From assembly GCF_001425945.1 (NCBI RefSeq), contig NZ_LMEB01000006.1, positions 490,051-554,050 on the forward strand: DNA of 64,000 bases, written 5' to 3'. The notes under the pieces were generated by a model. The model did not search any database, was not told the origin of the DNA, and worked only from the letters and a program-made list of their open reading frames with translations. The stretch is from Brevundimonas sp. Root1279. GTDB taxonomy: Bacteria > Pseudomonadota > Alphaproteobacteria > Caulobacterales > Caulobacteraceae. The position numbers and the translations under genes were made by a program. This document shows, in pieces, positions 44,749-53,548 of this stretch (the stretch's first letter is position 1; every line of letters starts with the position of its first letter).

Positions 44749-45018
44749 ATGAAGCTGATGATCATCACCGCCGCGGTCGCCGGCGCCCTGGCCCTGGCCG
44801 CCTGCACTCCGGCCGAAGAAAAGGCCGAGACCCCGCCCGTCACCGATGTCGACGTGACCACGGTGGCTCCGCCCGCCGATCCGGCCGCCCCGCCGGCCGC
44901 GACCACCCCGCCGGCGACCGCGCCCGCGGATGGCGCGACGGCTCCCGGCACGACGCCGCCGACCCTGCCGCCGGAAACCACGCCGACCTCGCCGGCGACC
45001 ACTCCGCCGGCTCAATAG
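44749..45018 (+). CDS. Small Pro/Thr/Ala-rich lipoprotein 1
   Basis: 89 residues with a lipobox ALALAAC (Cys-19) followed by a low-complexity tail of Ala, Pro and Thr (TPPATAPADGATAPG). GGAGGAG precedes the ATG. It is the first of three such genes in a row, each with its own terminator. It is probably an outer-membrane or periplasmic lipoprotein of structural type; no domain is recognised. Confidence 0.75.
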   Translation: MKLMIITAAVAGALALAACTPAEEKAETPPVTDVDVTTVAPPADPAAPPAATTPPATAPADGATAPGTTPPTLPPETTPTSPATTPPAQ

Positions 45019-45050
45019 CAAAGGCGCGACAATTTCGCCTTTCAGGGGAA

Positions 45051-45077
45051 GGGGCCGTTGAAAGACGGCCCCTTTTT
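45051..45077 (+). terminator. Intrinsic terminator after lipoprotein 1
   Basis: GGGGCCGT-tgaaag-ACGGCCCC followed by TTTTT. A strong match to the canonical pattern. Confidence 0.85.
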
Positions 45078-45096
45078 CGCGTCGGATGACAACAGT

Positions 45097-45143
45097 TCAC
45101 GAACCCGTGAGAATTTCGCTTGCTTACGGGCTCACGAACCCGT
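45097..45143. promoter_or_regulatory. Direct repeat in the promoter region of lipoprotein 2
   Basis: TCACGAACCCGT occurs at 45097-45108 and again at 45132-45143, spaced 35 bp. Inverted partners (CACG/CGTG, ACGGG/CCCGT) are also present. This may be an operator or a binding site pair; no known regulator matches. Confidence 0.4.
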
Positions 45144-45200
45144 TATCTCGCCAATGCGAGGATTCATGACCTCGTATGACCCTTCTGAAGGAACAAACTC

Positions 45201-45446
45201 ATGCGCATCACCGCTCTGATCGCCGCTTCGGCCGCCGCTCTGGCCCTGGCCGCCTGCACCCCGGCTGAAAAGACCGAAGAAGCTCCGGCCGCCGACGCCG
45301 CCGCCACTGAAGCCGCTGCTCCGGAAGCCGCTCCGGCTGCCGACGCCGCTGCCGCTCCGGCTGCCGACGCCGCTGCTGCTGCTCCGGCCGCTGACGCCGC
45401 TGCTGCTCCGGCCGCCCCGGCTGCTGAAGCCCCGGCTGCTCACTAA
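45201..45446 (+). CDS. Small Ala-rich lipoprotein 2
   Basis: 81 residues: lipobox ALALAAC and a tail built almost only from Ala, Pro, Asp and Glu (EAAPAADAAAAPAADAAAAA). AAGGAAC precedes the ATG. Homologous to lipoproteins 1 and 3 at the signal peptide (RITALIAASAAALALAAC). The tail composition suggests an extended or disordered spacer. A terminator follows. Confidence 0.75.
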   Translation: MRITALIAASAAALALAACTPAEKTEEAPAADAAATEAAAPEAAPAADAAAAPAADAAAAAPAADAAAAPAAPAAEAPAAH

Positions 45447-45486
45447 GAGCATTTGACGCCAGCCCTTCGGGGCTGTGTCGAAGGAA

Positions 45487-45516
45487 AGGGTCGCCCTCAC
45501 GGGCGGCCCTTTTTTC
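45487..45516 (+). terminator. Intrinsic terminator after lipoprotein 2
   Basis: GGGTCGCCC-tcac-GGGCGGCCC with one T/G pair, followed by TTTTTT. Confidence 0.85.
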
Positions 45517-45635
45517 GTTGCGCTTCAAGGCGCGGCCTTCGGGAGCGTTGCGCCAAATTCACTTGCGGCGTCCGCGAAAGCGTCGGTATTTCGGCCCTAC
45601 CGGGACAATACCCCGCCTTTTGGAAGGACCACGCC

Positions 45636-45917
45636 ATGCGCCTCGTCGCCCTGATCGCCGCCTCGGCCGCCGCCCTGGCCCTCACCGCCTGCAACAACGC
45701 CGAGGAAAAGGCCCCCGCCGGCTCGACCGAGGCCGTCGAAGCCTCGGGCATCACCGACCCGAACGCGGTGACCGTCACCGAGGAACAGGCCGCCGCCGAC
45801 GCAAAGGCCGCCGCTGACGCCGCCGCGGCCAGCGAAGTCGCTCAGACCAACGCCCCGGCGGAAGCCGCCGCCGTTGCCCCGGCCGCCGCGCCGGCCGCCC
45901 CGGCCAAGGCGCACTGA
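45636..45917 (+). CDS. Small Ala-rich lipoprotein 3
   Basis: 93 residues. The signal peptide is almost the same as in lipoprotein 2 (RLVALIAASAAALALTAC), then an Asn-Asn-Ala and a charged Ala-rich tail with TEEQAAADAKAAADAAAASE. The last part is Ala/Pro-only. GGAAGGA precedes the ATG. The mature tail is more helical than in the other two. A terminator follows. Confidence 0.75.
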   Translation: MRLVALIAASAAALALTACNNAEEKAPAGSTEAVEASGITDPNAVTVTEEQAAADAKAAADAAAASEVAQTNAPAEAAAVAPAAAPAAPAKAH

Positions 45918-45945
45918 GCCCAGGCCCGGCCCAATCGACTGGACG

Positions 45946-45973
45946 GGGGCCGCTCGCAAGGGCGGCCCCTTTT
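45946..45973 (+). terminator. Intrinsic terminator after lipoprotein 3
   Basis: GGGGCCGC-tcgcaagg-GCGGCCCC followed by TTTT. It lies 48 bases before mnmC. Confidence 0.85.
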
Positions 45974-46020
45974 CGTCGTCCGACGCCCGAGCTCGGCAAA
46001 AATGGTCTAGAGCCACGCCG

Positions 46021-47823
46021 ATGACCGAGGACCGCTCCCCCCGACTTGTCTGGACTGAAGAGGGCGCGCCGCGCTCGGGACGGTTCGACGACGTCTATTT
46101 CTCGCGCGAGGACGGGCTGACCGAGACGCGCGCCGTCTTCCTGACCGGCTGCGGCCTGCCGGAAGCCTGGGGCGAGCGGCGCCGCTTCACCGTCGCGGAA
46201 CTCGGCTTCGGCACCGGCCTGAACATCGCCGCCCTGCTCGACCTGTGGCGGCGCACACGGCCCGCGGGGGCCAGGCTGCACATCTTTTCGGTCGAGGGCT
46301 TCCCTTTGAGCCGCGACGAGGCCGCCCGCGCCCTGTCCAACTGGCCGGAGATCGCCGAGGCGTCGCAAGCCCTGCTCGACGCCTGGCCCGCGAACGCGCC
46401 CGGCTTCCACCGCCTCGATCTGCCCGGCTTTGACGCCGTGCTGGATCTCGCCATCGGCGAAGCCGCCGACATGCTGAACCAGTGGTCGGGCCGGGCCGAC
46501 GCCTGGTTCCTCGACGGCTTTGCGCCATCGACCAACCCCGGCATGTGGTCCGACGCGGTGCTTGACGCCGTCGCCGCCCGCTCCGCGCCGGGCGCGCGGA
46601 TCGCGACCTTCACCGTGGCCGGGATGGTCCGCCGGGGCCTGGCCGACCGAGGCTTCGCGGTCGAAAAGCGGCCCGGCCATGGCCGCAAGCGCGAGCGGCT
46701 GGAGGCCCGCCTCCCGGGCGCAGTTACAGAGACCGAACCGCGCGTCGCCATCGTGGGGGCCGGGATCGCCGGCGCCGCCCTCGCAAGGGCCTTCGCCGCC
46801 CAGGGGGTGAGGCCGAGGGTCATCGAGGCAGACCGGCCCGGCGCGGGCGGCTCCGGCTTTCCCGCCGCCCTGGTCACCCCGCGTCTCGACGCGGGCGACG
46901 CAGCCATCGCCGGCCTCTACGCCCAGACGCTCGAGCGCGCGGCGACCCTCTATGACGCCCTGCCCGGCGCCGTCACCGCGCGCGGCGTGCTGCAGCTGGA
47001 GCAGGCGCCCCGCGACGCCGCCCGCTTCGTAAAGATCGCCGCCCAATCGCTGTGGCCGGAGGGCGCCATGGCCGTGTTCGACGCCTCCGCCTGTTCGGCC
47101 CGGCTGGGCGAGACCGTCGCCAGCGGCGGTCTCTGGATGGAGGGAGCCCGTGCGATCCGGCCCGCCGCCGTTCTGACCGCCTGGCTGGCGCAGGCAGACA
47201 AAACCCCGGCCCAGGTCGCCCGTCTCGAACCGGCGGACGACGGCTGGCGGCTGCTGGACGAGGCCGGCGAACCGATCGCCGAGGCGGAGGTCGTGATCCT
47301 CGCCGGCGGCTGGGGCGCCGCAGGCCTGCAGCCGGACCTCGGCCTCGCGCCGGTGCGCGGACAGGCCGACTGGGTCGAGGGCGCCACGCCCCAGCCCGCC
47401 ACCGCCTGGGGCGGTTATGCGGCGCCGACCGGAGACGGCCTGTTGTACGGCGCGACCCATGAGCGGGGCGAAACCGTCGTCGAGACCAGCGACGCCGCCT
47501 CAGAGCGGAACCTCGACACCGTCGCCGCCCGTCTGCCCGCGCTGGCCGCCCGGATCACGGCCGCCGGGCCCTCCCGAAAGCGCGCCGCCGTCCGGGCCAC
47601 GACGGCTGACCGACTGCCTCTGGCGGGCGAGATCGCGCCCGGCCTTTACGTTCTGGGCGGTCTCGGGTCGCGGGGCTTCTGCGTCGCGCCCCTGCTGGCC
47701 GAGCACATCGCCGCCCGAGCGCTGGGGACGCCTTCGCCCTTGCCGGAAGGCTTCGCCGCCCGGGTCACGCCCGCGCGGCGGGCGCTGGCGCAACCTTTGC
47801 CGCAAACAGACGCTTCTGATTGA
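46021..47823 (+). CDS. mnmC: Bifunctional tRNA mnm5s2U34 biosynthesis protein MnmC
   Basis: 600 residues. The N-terminal domain (about 1-235) is the SAM-dependent methyltransferase MnmC2, with ELGFGTGLNIAALL and DAWFLDGFAPSTNPGMW. The C-terminal domain is the FAD-dependent oxidoreductase MnmC1, opening VAIVGAGIAGAALARAFAAQG-like Rossmann text and ending with LYVLGGLGSRGF. It converts cmnm5s2U to nm5s2U and on to mnm5s2U in the wobble position of tRNA. Both domains look complete. It starts at 46021 after the terminator of lipoprotein 3. Confidence 0.96.
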   Translation: MTEDRSPRLVWTEEGAPRSGRFDDVYFSREDGLTETRAVFLTGCGLPEAWGERRRFTVAELGFGTGLNIAALLDLWRRTRPAGARLHIFSVEGFPLSRDEAARALSNWPEIAEASQALLDAWPANAPGFHRLDLPGFDAVLDLAIGEAADMLNQWSGRADAWFLDGFAPSTNPGMWSDAVLDAVAARSAPGARIATFTVAGMVRRGLADRGFAVEKRPGHGRKRERLEARLPGAVTETEPRVAIVGAGIAGAALARAFAAQGVRPRVIEADRPGAGGSGFPAALVTPRLDAGDAAIAGLYAQTLERAATLYDALPGAVTARGVLQLEQAPRDAARFVKIAAQSLWPEGAMAVFDASACSARLGETVASGGLWMEGARAIRPAAVLTAWLAQADKTPAQVARLEPADDGWRLLDEAGEPIAEAEVVILAGGWGAAGLQPDLGLAPVRGQADWVEGATPQPATAWGGYAAPTGDGLLYGATHERGETVVETSDAASERNLDTVAARLPALAARITAAGPSRKRAAVRATTADRLPLAGEIAPGLYVLGGLGSRGFCVAPLLAEHIAARALGTPSPLPEGFAARVTPARRALAQPLPQTDASD

Positions 47824-47864
47824 AGACGGAGCGCGCCCTGCGCCCCACCGCTCGGAGAGCCCCC

Positions 47865-48305
47865 ATGATCCGCTCGCTTCCGTTGCTTGCCGTCGCCGCC
47901 TCCTGCAGCCTCCTGGCCGCCTCCTGCGCCCCGACCACCGAGGGCGCGGCAGCCGACGGATCCGCCCCGGCGTCCGCCGCCGGCTCGGGCCGCCAATGCT
48001 TCACGCCGGACCGGGTGCGGAACTTCCGCCAGGGACCGCAGGTCGGACAGATCTTCGTCCGTAGCGACACCAATCAGGTGTTCGAGCTGAACTCCGCCGG
48101 CGGCTGCACCAACCTCGACTTCGCCGTCCGGATGAGCATCGTGGCGGAAGGCGCCGGCCTGGCCGGCGGACGCACCTGCGTCGGCGACTCGGTCCGCATC
48201 GTGACGCCGGGGCGCACGGCCGCGACCAGCACCTGTCGCGCCCGCGTCACCCGCATTCTGACGGCAGAAGAGGTCGCGGCCCTGCCGGCCAACCAGCGTC
48301 CCTGA
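47865..48305 (+). CDS. DUF6491-like lipoprotein
   Basis: 146 residues with a lipobox (LLAASC, Cys-21). The mature protein has the pattern RQCFTPDRVRNFRQG, DQVFELN-like strands, GGCTNLDFAVRM and TCRARVTRILTAEEVAALP, which I recall from the DUF6491 family of proteobacterial periplasmic proteins. Four or five cysteines may form disulfides. GGAGAG precedes the ATG, 42 bases after mnmC. Function is unknown. Confidence 0.78.
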   Translation: MIRSLPLLAVAASCSLLAASCAPTTEGAAADGSAPASAAGSGRQCFTPDRVRNFRQGPQVGQIFVRSDTNQVFELNSAGGCTNLDFAVRMSIVAEGAGLAGGRTCVGDSVRIVTPGRTAATSTCRARVTRILTAEEVAALPANQRP

Positions 48306-48320
48306 GACGTCCCCGGGGCG

Positions 48321-50462
48321 TCAGCCCTTCTGGGCGTAGCCGAGACGCTGGTTCAGCTTCTCGATCAGGTCGATGGCCGTGTCGGCGATCACCGAGCCGG
48401 GCGGATAGACGGCGGCCACGCCGGCGTCGATCAGCGGCTGCACGTCAGCGGGAGGGATCACCCCGCCGACGACGACGGTGATGTCCTCGCGACCCAGCTT
48501 CTTGAGCTCGGCGATCAGCTCGGGCGCCAGGGTCAGGTGGCCGGCGGCCAGCGATGAGGCCCCGACGGCGTGGACGTTCTTCTCCACCGCCTCCTTGGCC
48601 GCCTCAGCGGGAGTCTGGAACAGCGAGCCGGCGGTGACGTCGAGGCCGAGATCGCCATAGGCCGTGGCGATGACCTTCTGGCCGCGGTCGTGACCGTCCT
48701 GACCCAGTTTGGCGATCAGGATGCGCGGCGGCCCGCCGTCGTTCTCGACGAAGGCGGCGACCATGTCGCGGGCGCGGCTGATCTTCGGATCCTTGCCGGC
48801 CTCTTTCGCATAGACGCCCGAGACGGTCTTCACTGTCGCCACGTGGCGGCCGAAGGCGGCTTCCAGCGCGTCGGAGATCTCGCCGACGGTGGCGTAGGCG
48901 CGGGCGGCCTCCACGGCCAGTTGCAGCAGGTTCGCATCGCCCCTGGCGCCGGCGGTGAGGGCGTCGAGCGCGGCCTGGGTCTTCGCCGCATCGCGTTCGG
49001 CGCGCAGGCGCTTCAGCTTGTCGAGCTGGGACGCCAGCACGGCGGCGTTGTCGACCTTGAGCACCGGGATGTCGTCGACCTGGTCGTTGAGGTAGCGGTT
49101 CACGCCGACGACGGTCTGCTGGCCGGTGTCGATGCGGGCCTGGGTGCGGGCCGCCGATTCCTCGATGCGCAGCTTGGGCACGCCGGCCTCGATGGCCTTG
49201 GCCATGCCGCCCAGGGCCTCGACCTCGGCCATGTGGGCGCGGGCCTTCTCGGCCAGCTCATGGGTCAGGCGCTCGACGTAGAAGCTGCCGCCCCACGGGT
49301 CGATGACCTTGGTCAGACCGGTCTCCATCTGCAGCAGCAGCTGGGTGTTGCGCGCGATCCGGGCCGAGAAGTCGGTCGGCAGGGCCAGGGCCTCATCGAG
49401 CGAATTGGTGTGCAGGCTCTGCGTCTGGCCGCCCGCCGCCGCCATGGCCTCGACCATGGTGCGGCTGACGTTGTTGAACACGTCCTGGGCCGCCAGCGAC
49501 CAGCCGGACGTCTGGCAGTGGGCACGCAGGGACAGGGAGCGTTGGTCCTTGGCCCCGAACTTGGACACGGCCTCGGCCCACAGCAGGCGGCCGGCGCGCA
49601 TCTTGGCCACCTCCATGAAGTAGTTCATCCCGATGGCCCAGAAGAAGCTGAGGCGCGGCGCGAAGCGGTCGATGTCGAGGCCCGACTCGACACCGGCCTT
49701 CAGGTATTCGACGCCGTCGGCGAGGGTGTAGGCCAGCTCCAGGTCCGCCGAGGCTCCGGCCTCCTGCATGTGGTAGCCGCTGATCGAGATCGAGTTGAAT
49801 TTCGGCGCATGCTCGGCGGTCCAGCCGAAGATGTCCGAGATGATCCGCATGCTCGGCGCCGGGGGGTAGATGTAGGTGTTGCGGACCATGAACTCCTTGA
49901 GGATGTCGTTCTGGATGGTCCCGGTCAGGGCGCTGTGCGGCACGCCCTGCTCCTCGGCCGCGACGATGTAGAGCGCCAGCACCGGCAGGACGGCGCCGTT
50001 CATGGTCATGGACACGCTCATCTGGTCGAGCGGGATGCCGTCGAACAGGGTGCGCATGTCGTAGATGCTGTCGATGGCCACGCCGGCCATGCCGACGTCG
50101 CCCTTCACCCGCGGGTGGTCGCTGTCGTAGCCGCGATGGGTGGCCAGGTCGAAGGCGATCGACAGGCCCTTCTGACCGGCGGCGAGGTTGCGGCGGTAGA
50201 AGGCGTTGGATTCCTCGGCGGTCGAGAAGCCGGCGTACTGGCGGATGGTCCAGGGGTTGGACGCATACATCGTCGGATAGGGGCCGCGGTGATAGGGCGC
50301 GATGCCGGGCAGGCCGTGGATGAAGTCCAGCCCGTCCAGCGCCTTGGCGCCATAGGCGGGAGCCACGTCGACGCCCTCGGGCGTGCGCCACGGCTTGCGA
50401 GCCGGGCCGGTTCCGGTGGCGGTCAGGTCGAGGGCGACCTTGGAGAAGTCGGGGAAGCTCAT
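48321..50462 (-). CDS. mutB: Methylmalonyl-CoA mutase, large (catalytic) subunit
   Basis: 713 residues, the full MutB/ScpA length. The substrate TIM barrel includes [20 protein letters not shown] and [12 protein letters not shown], whose Tyr and Arg residues contact the CoA ester. The C-terminal cobalamin domain has DGHDRG, with the cobalt-ligating His at about 591, and GVIPPADV. It isomerises succinyl-CoA and methylmalonyl-CoA, used in propionate breakdown and synthesis. It overlaps the small subunit stop by 4 bases (ATGA). No MeaB-type chaperone or epimerase is in the window. Confidence 0.97.
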   Translation of the reverse strand: MSFPDFSKVALDLTATGTGPARKPWRTPEGVDVAPAYGAKALDGLDFIHGLPGIAPYHRGPYPTMYASNPWTIRQYAGFSTAEESNAFYRRNLAAGQKGLSIAFDLATHRGYDSDHPRVKGDVGMAGVAIDSIYDMRTLFDGIPLDQMSVSMTMNGAVLPVLALYIVAAEEQGVPHSALTGTIQNDILKEFMVRNTYIYPPAPSMRIISDIFGWTAEHAPKFNSISISGYHMQEAGASADLELAYTLADGVEYLKAGVESGLDIDRFAPRLSFFWAIGMNYFMEVAKMRAGRLLWAEAVSKFGAKDQRSLSLRAHCQTSGWSLAAQDVFNNVSRTMVEAMAAAGGQTQSLHTNSLDEALALPTDFSARIARNTQLLLQMETGLTKVIDPWGGSFYVERLTHELAEKARAHMAEVEALGGMAKAIEAGVPKLRIEESAARTQARIDTGQQTVVGVNRYLNDQVDDIPVLKVDNAAVLASQLDKLKRLRAERDAAKTQAALDALTAGARGDANLLQLAVEAARAYATVGEISDALEAAFGRHVATVKTVSGVYAKEAGKDPKISRARDMVAAFVENDGGPPRILIAKLGQDGHDRGQKVIATAYGDLGLDVTAGSLFQTPAEAAKEAVEKNVHAVGASSLAAGHLTLAPELIAELKKLGREDITVVVGGVIPPADVQPLIDAGVAAVYPPGSVIADTAIDLIEKLNQRLGYAQKG

Positions 50463-51853
50463 TTGGCCGCTCCTTCAGCTTCGAAGGGGGCGGCGAGGCG
50501 GATGGGGGTCAGGGGCACGCAGGCGTCGCCGCCGCCAACGGGCGCGGTCGTCGGGACGGGTTCGAAGGCGGTCGGACGCGGATCTGGATCGACGAATTTG
50601 GTGACGCCGACGAGCTGGGCCGAGCCCTTGGCCAGGGCGGTCTCCAGGCTCTCGCGGGAGCGGGCGATGCGGGGCTGAACCAGGTGGCCGCGTAGGGCCT
50701 CGACCAGGCCGCCCTCGGCCTCGATCAGCTGGAACTCGGTCCAGGCGGCCTCGGCCAATTCGCGCGTTCGCTGGTCGAGATACCAGGAGCCGGCGGCGGG
50801 GTCGTCGACCCGGCCGATGTAGGCCTCCTCCATCAGCACCAGCTGGGTGTTGCGCGCCTGGCGGCGGGCGAAGGCGTCCGGGCGGCCCTCGGCGCGGGTG
50901 AAACCGTCCAGCACCACTGCATCGGCCCCGCCGACCGCGCCGGCGAAGCCCGCGGCGGTCAGACGCAGCAGGTTCGGCCACGGGTCGCGCGCCGCCAGCA
51001 TGCGGCGCGACGACCGCGCCTCGATGACGGCGGGCGTCTCGACTCCGAAGGCGCCGCATAGGGTGTTCCAGATCAGGCGCAGGGCGCGGACCTTGGCCAG
51101 GCCGTCGAAATACTCCTGGTCGACCGAGACGCCGAGGACCATGCCCTTGAACGCCTGTTCGGCGGTCATGCCCGCCTCGACGGCGGCGCGGACCAGGGCG
51201 GTGGCATTGGCGGCGACGAAGGCCAGCTCCTGGGCGATCGAGCCGCCGGCCTCATGCGCGACGCGGCCCGAGGCGAGGAAGAAGCTGGCCTCTGGATAGG
51301 CGCCGGCGTGTCGGGCGGCGGTATTGGCCGCCAGCGACAGGTGCTCCTCCAGCGAACGCGGGGCCTCGCCGGTCTCGGCGAAGGCGGAGATCGGGTCGAG
51401 GTGGAACATCAGTCTCGCGCGCGGCGACCCCTTGGCGGCCACGGCCAGGGCGTTGGCGGCGTCCGGACCGTCGAGGCCGGCGTCCAGGCCCACGGCGGCC
51501 AGTTCCAGGGCGACGCCATCGAGAGCCCGGGCCAAAGGAGCGGAATCGGCGAGAATGGCGCCGGCTAGCACGGCCGAGGCGGCCCCGCCTTCGAGGTCGG
51601 CCAGCAGGGCCTTGTTGACCGCCTCGGGGTCGTCGCCCTCGACCAGGGTGCGCAGGTCCCAGGCGCGGCCTTCGGCGTCGGACGGCCGCGGCGCGAAGAC
51701 CGGGTCGACCCCGGTGGCGGCGCCGTACAGCGGCCGGGTCACCAGGCCGTCGGCGTCCATATGGAGCAGGCTCTCGATCGGCCGGTCCTTCAGCGCCTTC
51801 TCGGCGAGAGGCCGCCACTGCGCGGGCGTCGGGGTCGGGAACAGGTCTGACAT
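50459..51853 (-). CDS. mutA: Methylmalonyl-CoA mutase, small subunit
   Basis: 464 residues of the noncatalytic subunit. The barrel part is present ([40 protein letters not shown]), but the C-terminal cobalamin-like domain found in longer MutA proteins is missing, since the frame stops soon after the barrel. A shortened small subunit is common in alphaproteobacteria as far as I recall. It is first in the two-gene unit and overlaps mutB by 4 bases. Confidence 0.94.
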   Translation of the reverse strand: MSDLFPTPTPAQWRPLAEKALKDRPIESLLHMDADGLVTRPLYGAATGVDPVFAPRPSDAEGRAWDLRTLVEGDDPEAVNKALLADLEGGAASAVLAGAILADSAPLARALDGVALELAAVGLDAGLDGPDAANALAVAAKGSPRARLMFHLDPISAFAETGEAPRSLEEHLSLAANTAARHAGAYPEASFFLASGRVAHEAGGSIAQELAFVAANATALVRAAVEAGMTAEQAFKGMVLGVSVDQEYFDGLAKVRALRLIWNTLCGAFGVETPAVIEARSSRRMLAARDPWPNLLRLTAAGFAGAVGGADAVVLDGFTRAEGRPDAFARRQARNTQLVLMEEAYIGRVDDPAAGSWYLDQRTRELAEAAWTEFQLIEAEGGLVEALRGHLVQPRIARSRESLETALAKGSAQLVGVTKFVDPDPRPTAFEPVPTTAPVGGGDACVPLTPIRLAAPFEAEGAAK

Positions 51854-51966
51854 GGCGCCTCCAATGCCCCGATGGCGCGGCGGGGTCCAGAGCCGGGGGG
51901 GACCGCTATCGCTAGGGTTGCACCTATCATTGTTCCGTGAAAACTCTCACGAAACGAGGGGACGCG

Positions 51967-52368
51967 ATGCGCACGACCATTCTTGCTAGCTTAGGGCTAT
52001 TCTTTGTCGCTGGCTGTGCGAGCGCACCGCCGACGTCCGGTCCCGACTGTCGGCCCTTCGTCGCCTCCGTGAGCCTTCAGTGCTGGTATGGTGGCGCAGA
52101 CTCTCCGATGAGCCAGTGCCAAGTCGGCCGCGAGAGCCCTCAAGGCTGCAAGATCGGCCCGGCGGCGATCGCCTATTTTAACAGCGGGCTCGATCTCTCA
52201 CCCGTCTTCAGCCCCGACGGGTTCGAGAAGCCGGCGCACGGCGCTCGCTGGGTTCAATTCGAGGTCTACCGAGACGAGGCCGGCACGGTGGGGCGGCTGT
52301 ATGCAGATCGAAATGGCGTGAAGTCGGTGCTCCGTGAGCGCACGTTCGCGCCTAAAAGTGGCGATTAA
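51967..52368 (+). CDS. Lipoprotein of unknown function
   Basis: 133 residues from an ATG preceded by GAGGGGAC. The signal has a lipobox (FFVAGC, Cys-17). The mature part has two further cysteine pairs (DCRPF, LQCWY, SQCQVG and GCKIG) and a strand-rich C-terminus (WVQFEVYRDEAGTVGRLYADR). I recognise no family. It is divergent from the mutase operon. Confidence 0.75.
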   Translation: MRTTILASLGLFFVAGCASAPPTSGPDCRPFVASVSLQCWYGGADSPMSQCQVGRESPQGCKIGPAAIAYFNSGLDLSPVFSPDGFEKPAHGARWVQFEVYRDEAGTVGRLYADRNGVKSVLRERTFAPKSGD

Positions 52369-52443
52369 CCACACTCGCCGGTTGTATCGATAACAATGTT
52401 ATGTACCTGATATTCGCCCATTGGGGGTATCAGGAGTTCATCC

Positions 52444-52649
52444 ATGCTGAAGACCAACGTTGCCGCGCTATTCGCCATCAATGCCGTCGTCGCGCCGCTT
52501 CTCGCCCCGGGCACCTTGACGGTCGCCACGCCGGCATTCGCCTAGGACCCCATCCCCTGTTCGTGATCGACATCGTCTGCGACCGAACCGGCCACTGCAC
52601 GGTGTCCCAGCCGCAGATCGATTCGGACTGCGACGGTACCCCGGACTAA
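52444..52649 (+). pseudogene. Degenerate small secreted Cys-containing peptide gene
   Basis: AGGAG precedes an ATG whose 33-codon frame gives a complete signal peptide MLKTNVAALFAINAVVA, then APLLAPGTLTVATPAFA, and then TAG directly after the A-x-A cleavage motif. About 15 bases later another frame resumes plausible secreted sequence (FVIDIVCDRTGHCTVSQPQ, ending DCDGTPD) up to 52649. A nonsense change plus a one-base shift would restore a 65-70-residue exported peptide with three cysteines. It is either a pseudogene or a sequencing error. Confidence 0.4.
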
Positions 52650-52659
52650 CTGGCTGAAG

Positions 52660-52681
52660 CGGGGACGGTTTGCCGTCCCCG
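52660..52681 (+). terminator. Hairpin after the degenerate peptide gene
   Basis: C-GGGGACGG-tttg-CCGTCCCC-G, a 9-bp perfect stem with a tetraloop, without a T-run. Confidence 0.5.
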
Positions 52682-52843
52682 TACTTCCCGCCCCGGCGAA
52701 GGCGTGCCAGCTTCGCCGCATGCAACCTCTACAGCCTCTCCAAGCGGCGGCAGGAGAAGGCTGCCGGGCTTTTCCGCCACCCGGTCCGTTGCAGTTCCGG
52801 CGACGCGCCCCACATCGGGTCATCCCCTCCCGGAGCCCTCCCC

Positions 52844-53548
52844 ATGACCGACCTGTCCGCCTTCCCGATCACCCGGCGCTGGCCCGCGCAGCATCCCGAG
52901 CGGCTGCAGCTGTATTCGCTGAACACGCCCAACGGGGTGAAGGCGTCGATCCTGCTGGAGGAGCTGGGCATCCCCTATGAGGCGCACCTGGTCGACATCG
53001 GCAGGGATGAGAGCCACCTGCCGGAATTCCTGTCGCTGAACCCCAACGGCAAGATCCCGGCCATCATCGATCCGGACGGCCCGGGCGGAAAGCCGCTGGC
53101 CCTGTTCGAGTCGGGCGCCATCCTCTTCTACCTGGCGGAGAAGACCGGCCGGTTCATCCCGGCGGATGCGGCGGGCCGCTACGAGACCCTGCAGTGGGTC
53201 ATGTTCCAGATGGGCGGCATCGGACCGATGTTCGGGCAGGTCGGCTTCTTCAACAAATTCGCCGGCAAGGCCTTCGAGGACAAGCGGCCGCTGCAGCGCT
53301 ACGTCGCCGAGTCCAGGCGGCTGCTGGGCGTGCTCGACGAACGGCTCGAGGGCCGCGACTGGATCATGGGCGACGCGTACTCCATCGCCGACATCTCCAT
53401 GCTGGGCTGGGTGCGCAACCTGATCGGCTTCTACGAGGCGCGCGACCTGGTCGAGTTCGACAGCCTGAAGAACGTCCCGGCCTGGCTGGAGCGCGGCCTG
53501 GCCCGCCCGGCGGTGCAGCGCGGGCTGGAGATCCCGAAGCGGGCCTAA
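52844..53548 (+). CDS. Glutathione S-transferase family protein (YfcG/Ure2-like)
   Basis: 234 residues. The N-terminal thioredoxin-like domain has LQLYSLNTPNGVKASILLEE, with the TPNG motif of YfcG/Ure2-type disulfide-bond oxidoreductases, and FESGAILFYLAE for the glutathione site. The C-terminal helical domain includes YSIADISMLGW. Such proteins reduce disulfides with glutathione. GGAG lies upstream of the ATG. It ends in a convergent overlap (CTAA) with the PQQ dehydrogenase gene. Confidence 0.93.
   Translation: MTDLSAFPITRRWPAQHPERLQLYSLNTPNGVKASILLEELGIPYEAHLVDIGRDESHLPEFLSLNPNGKIPAIIDPDGPGGKPLALFESGAILFYLAEKTGRFIPADAAGRYETLQWVMFQMGGIGPMFGQVGFFNKFAGKAFEDKRPLQRYVAESRRLLGVLDERLEGRDWIMGDAYSIADISMLGWVRNLIGFYEARDLVEFDSLKNVPAWLERGLARPAVQRGLEIPKRA

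Larger units (their letters stand above)
52369..52843. other. 475-bp gap holding a degenerate peptide gene and a hairpin
   Basis: The only content I can support is the broken secreted-peptide gene (52444-52649) and the hairpin at 52660. The rest is apparently noncoding. Confidence 0.6.
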
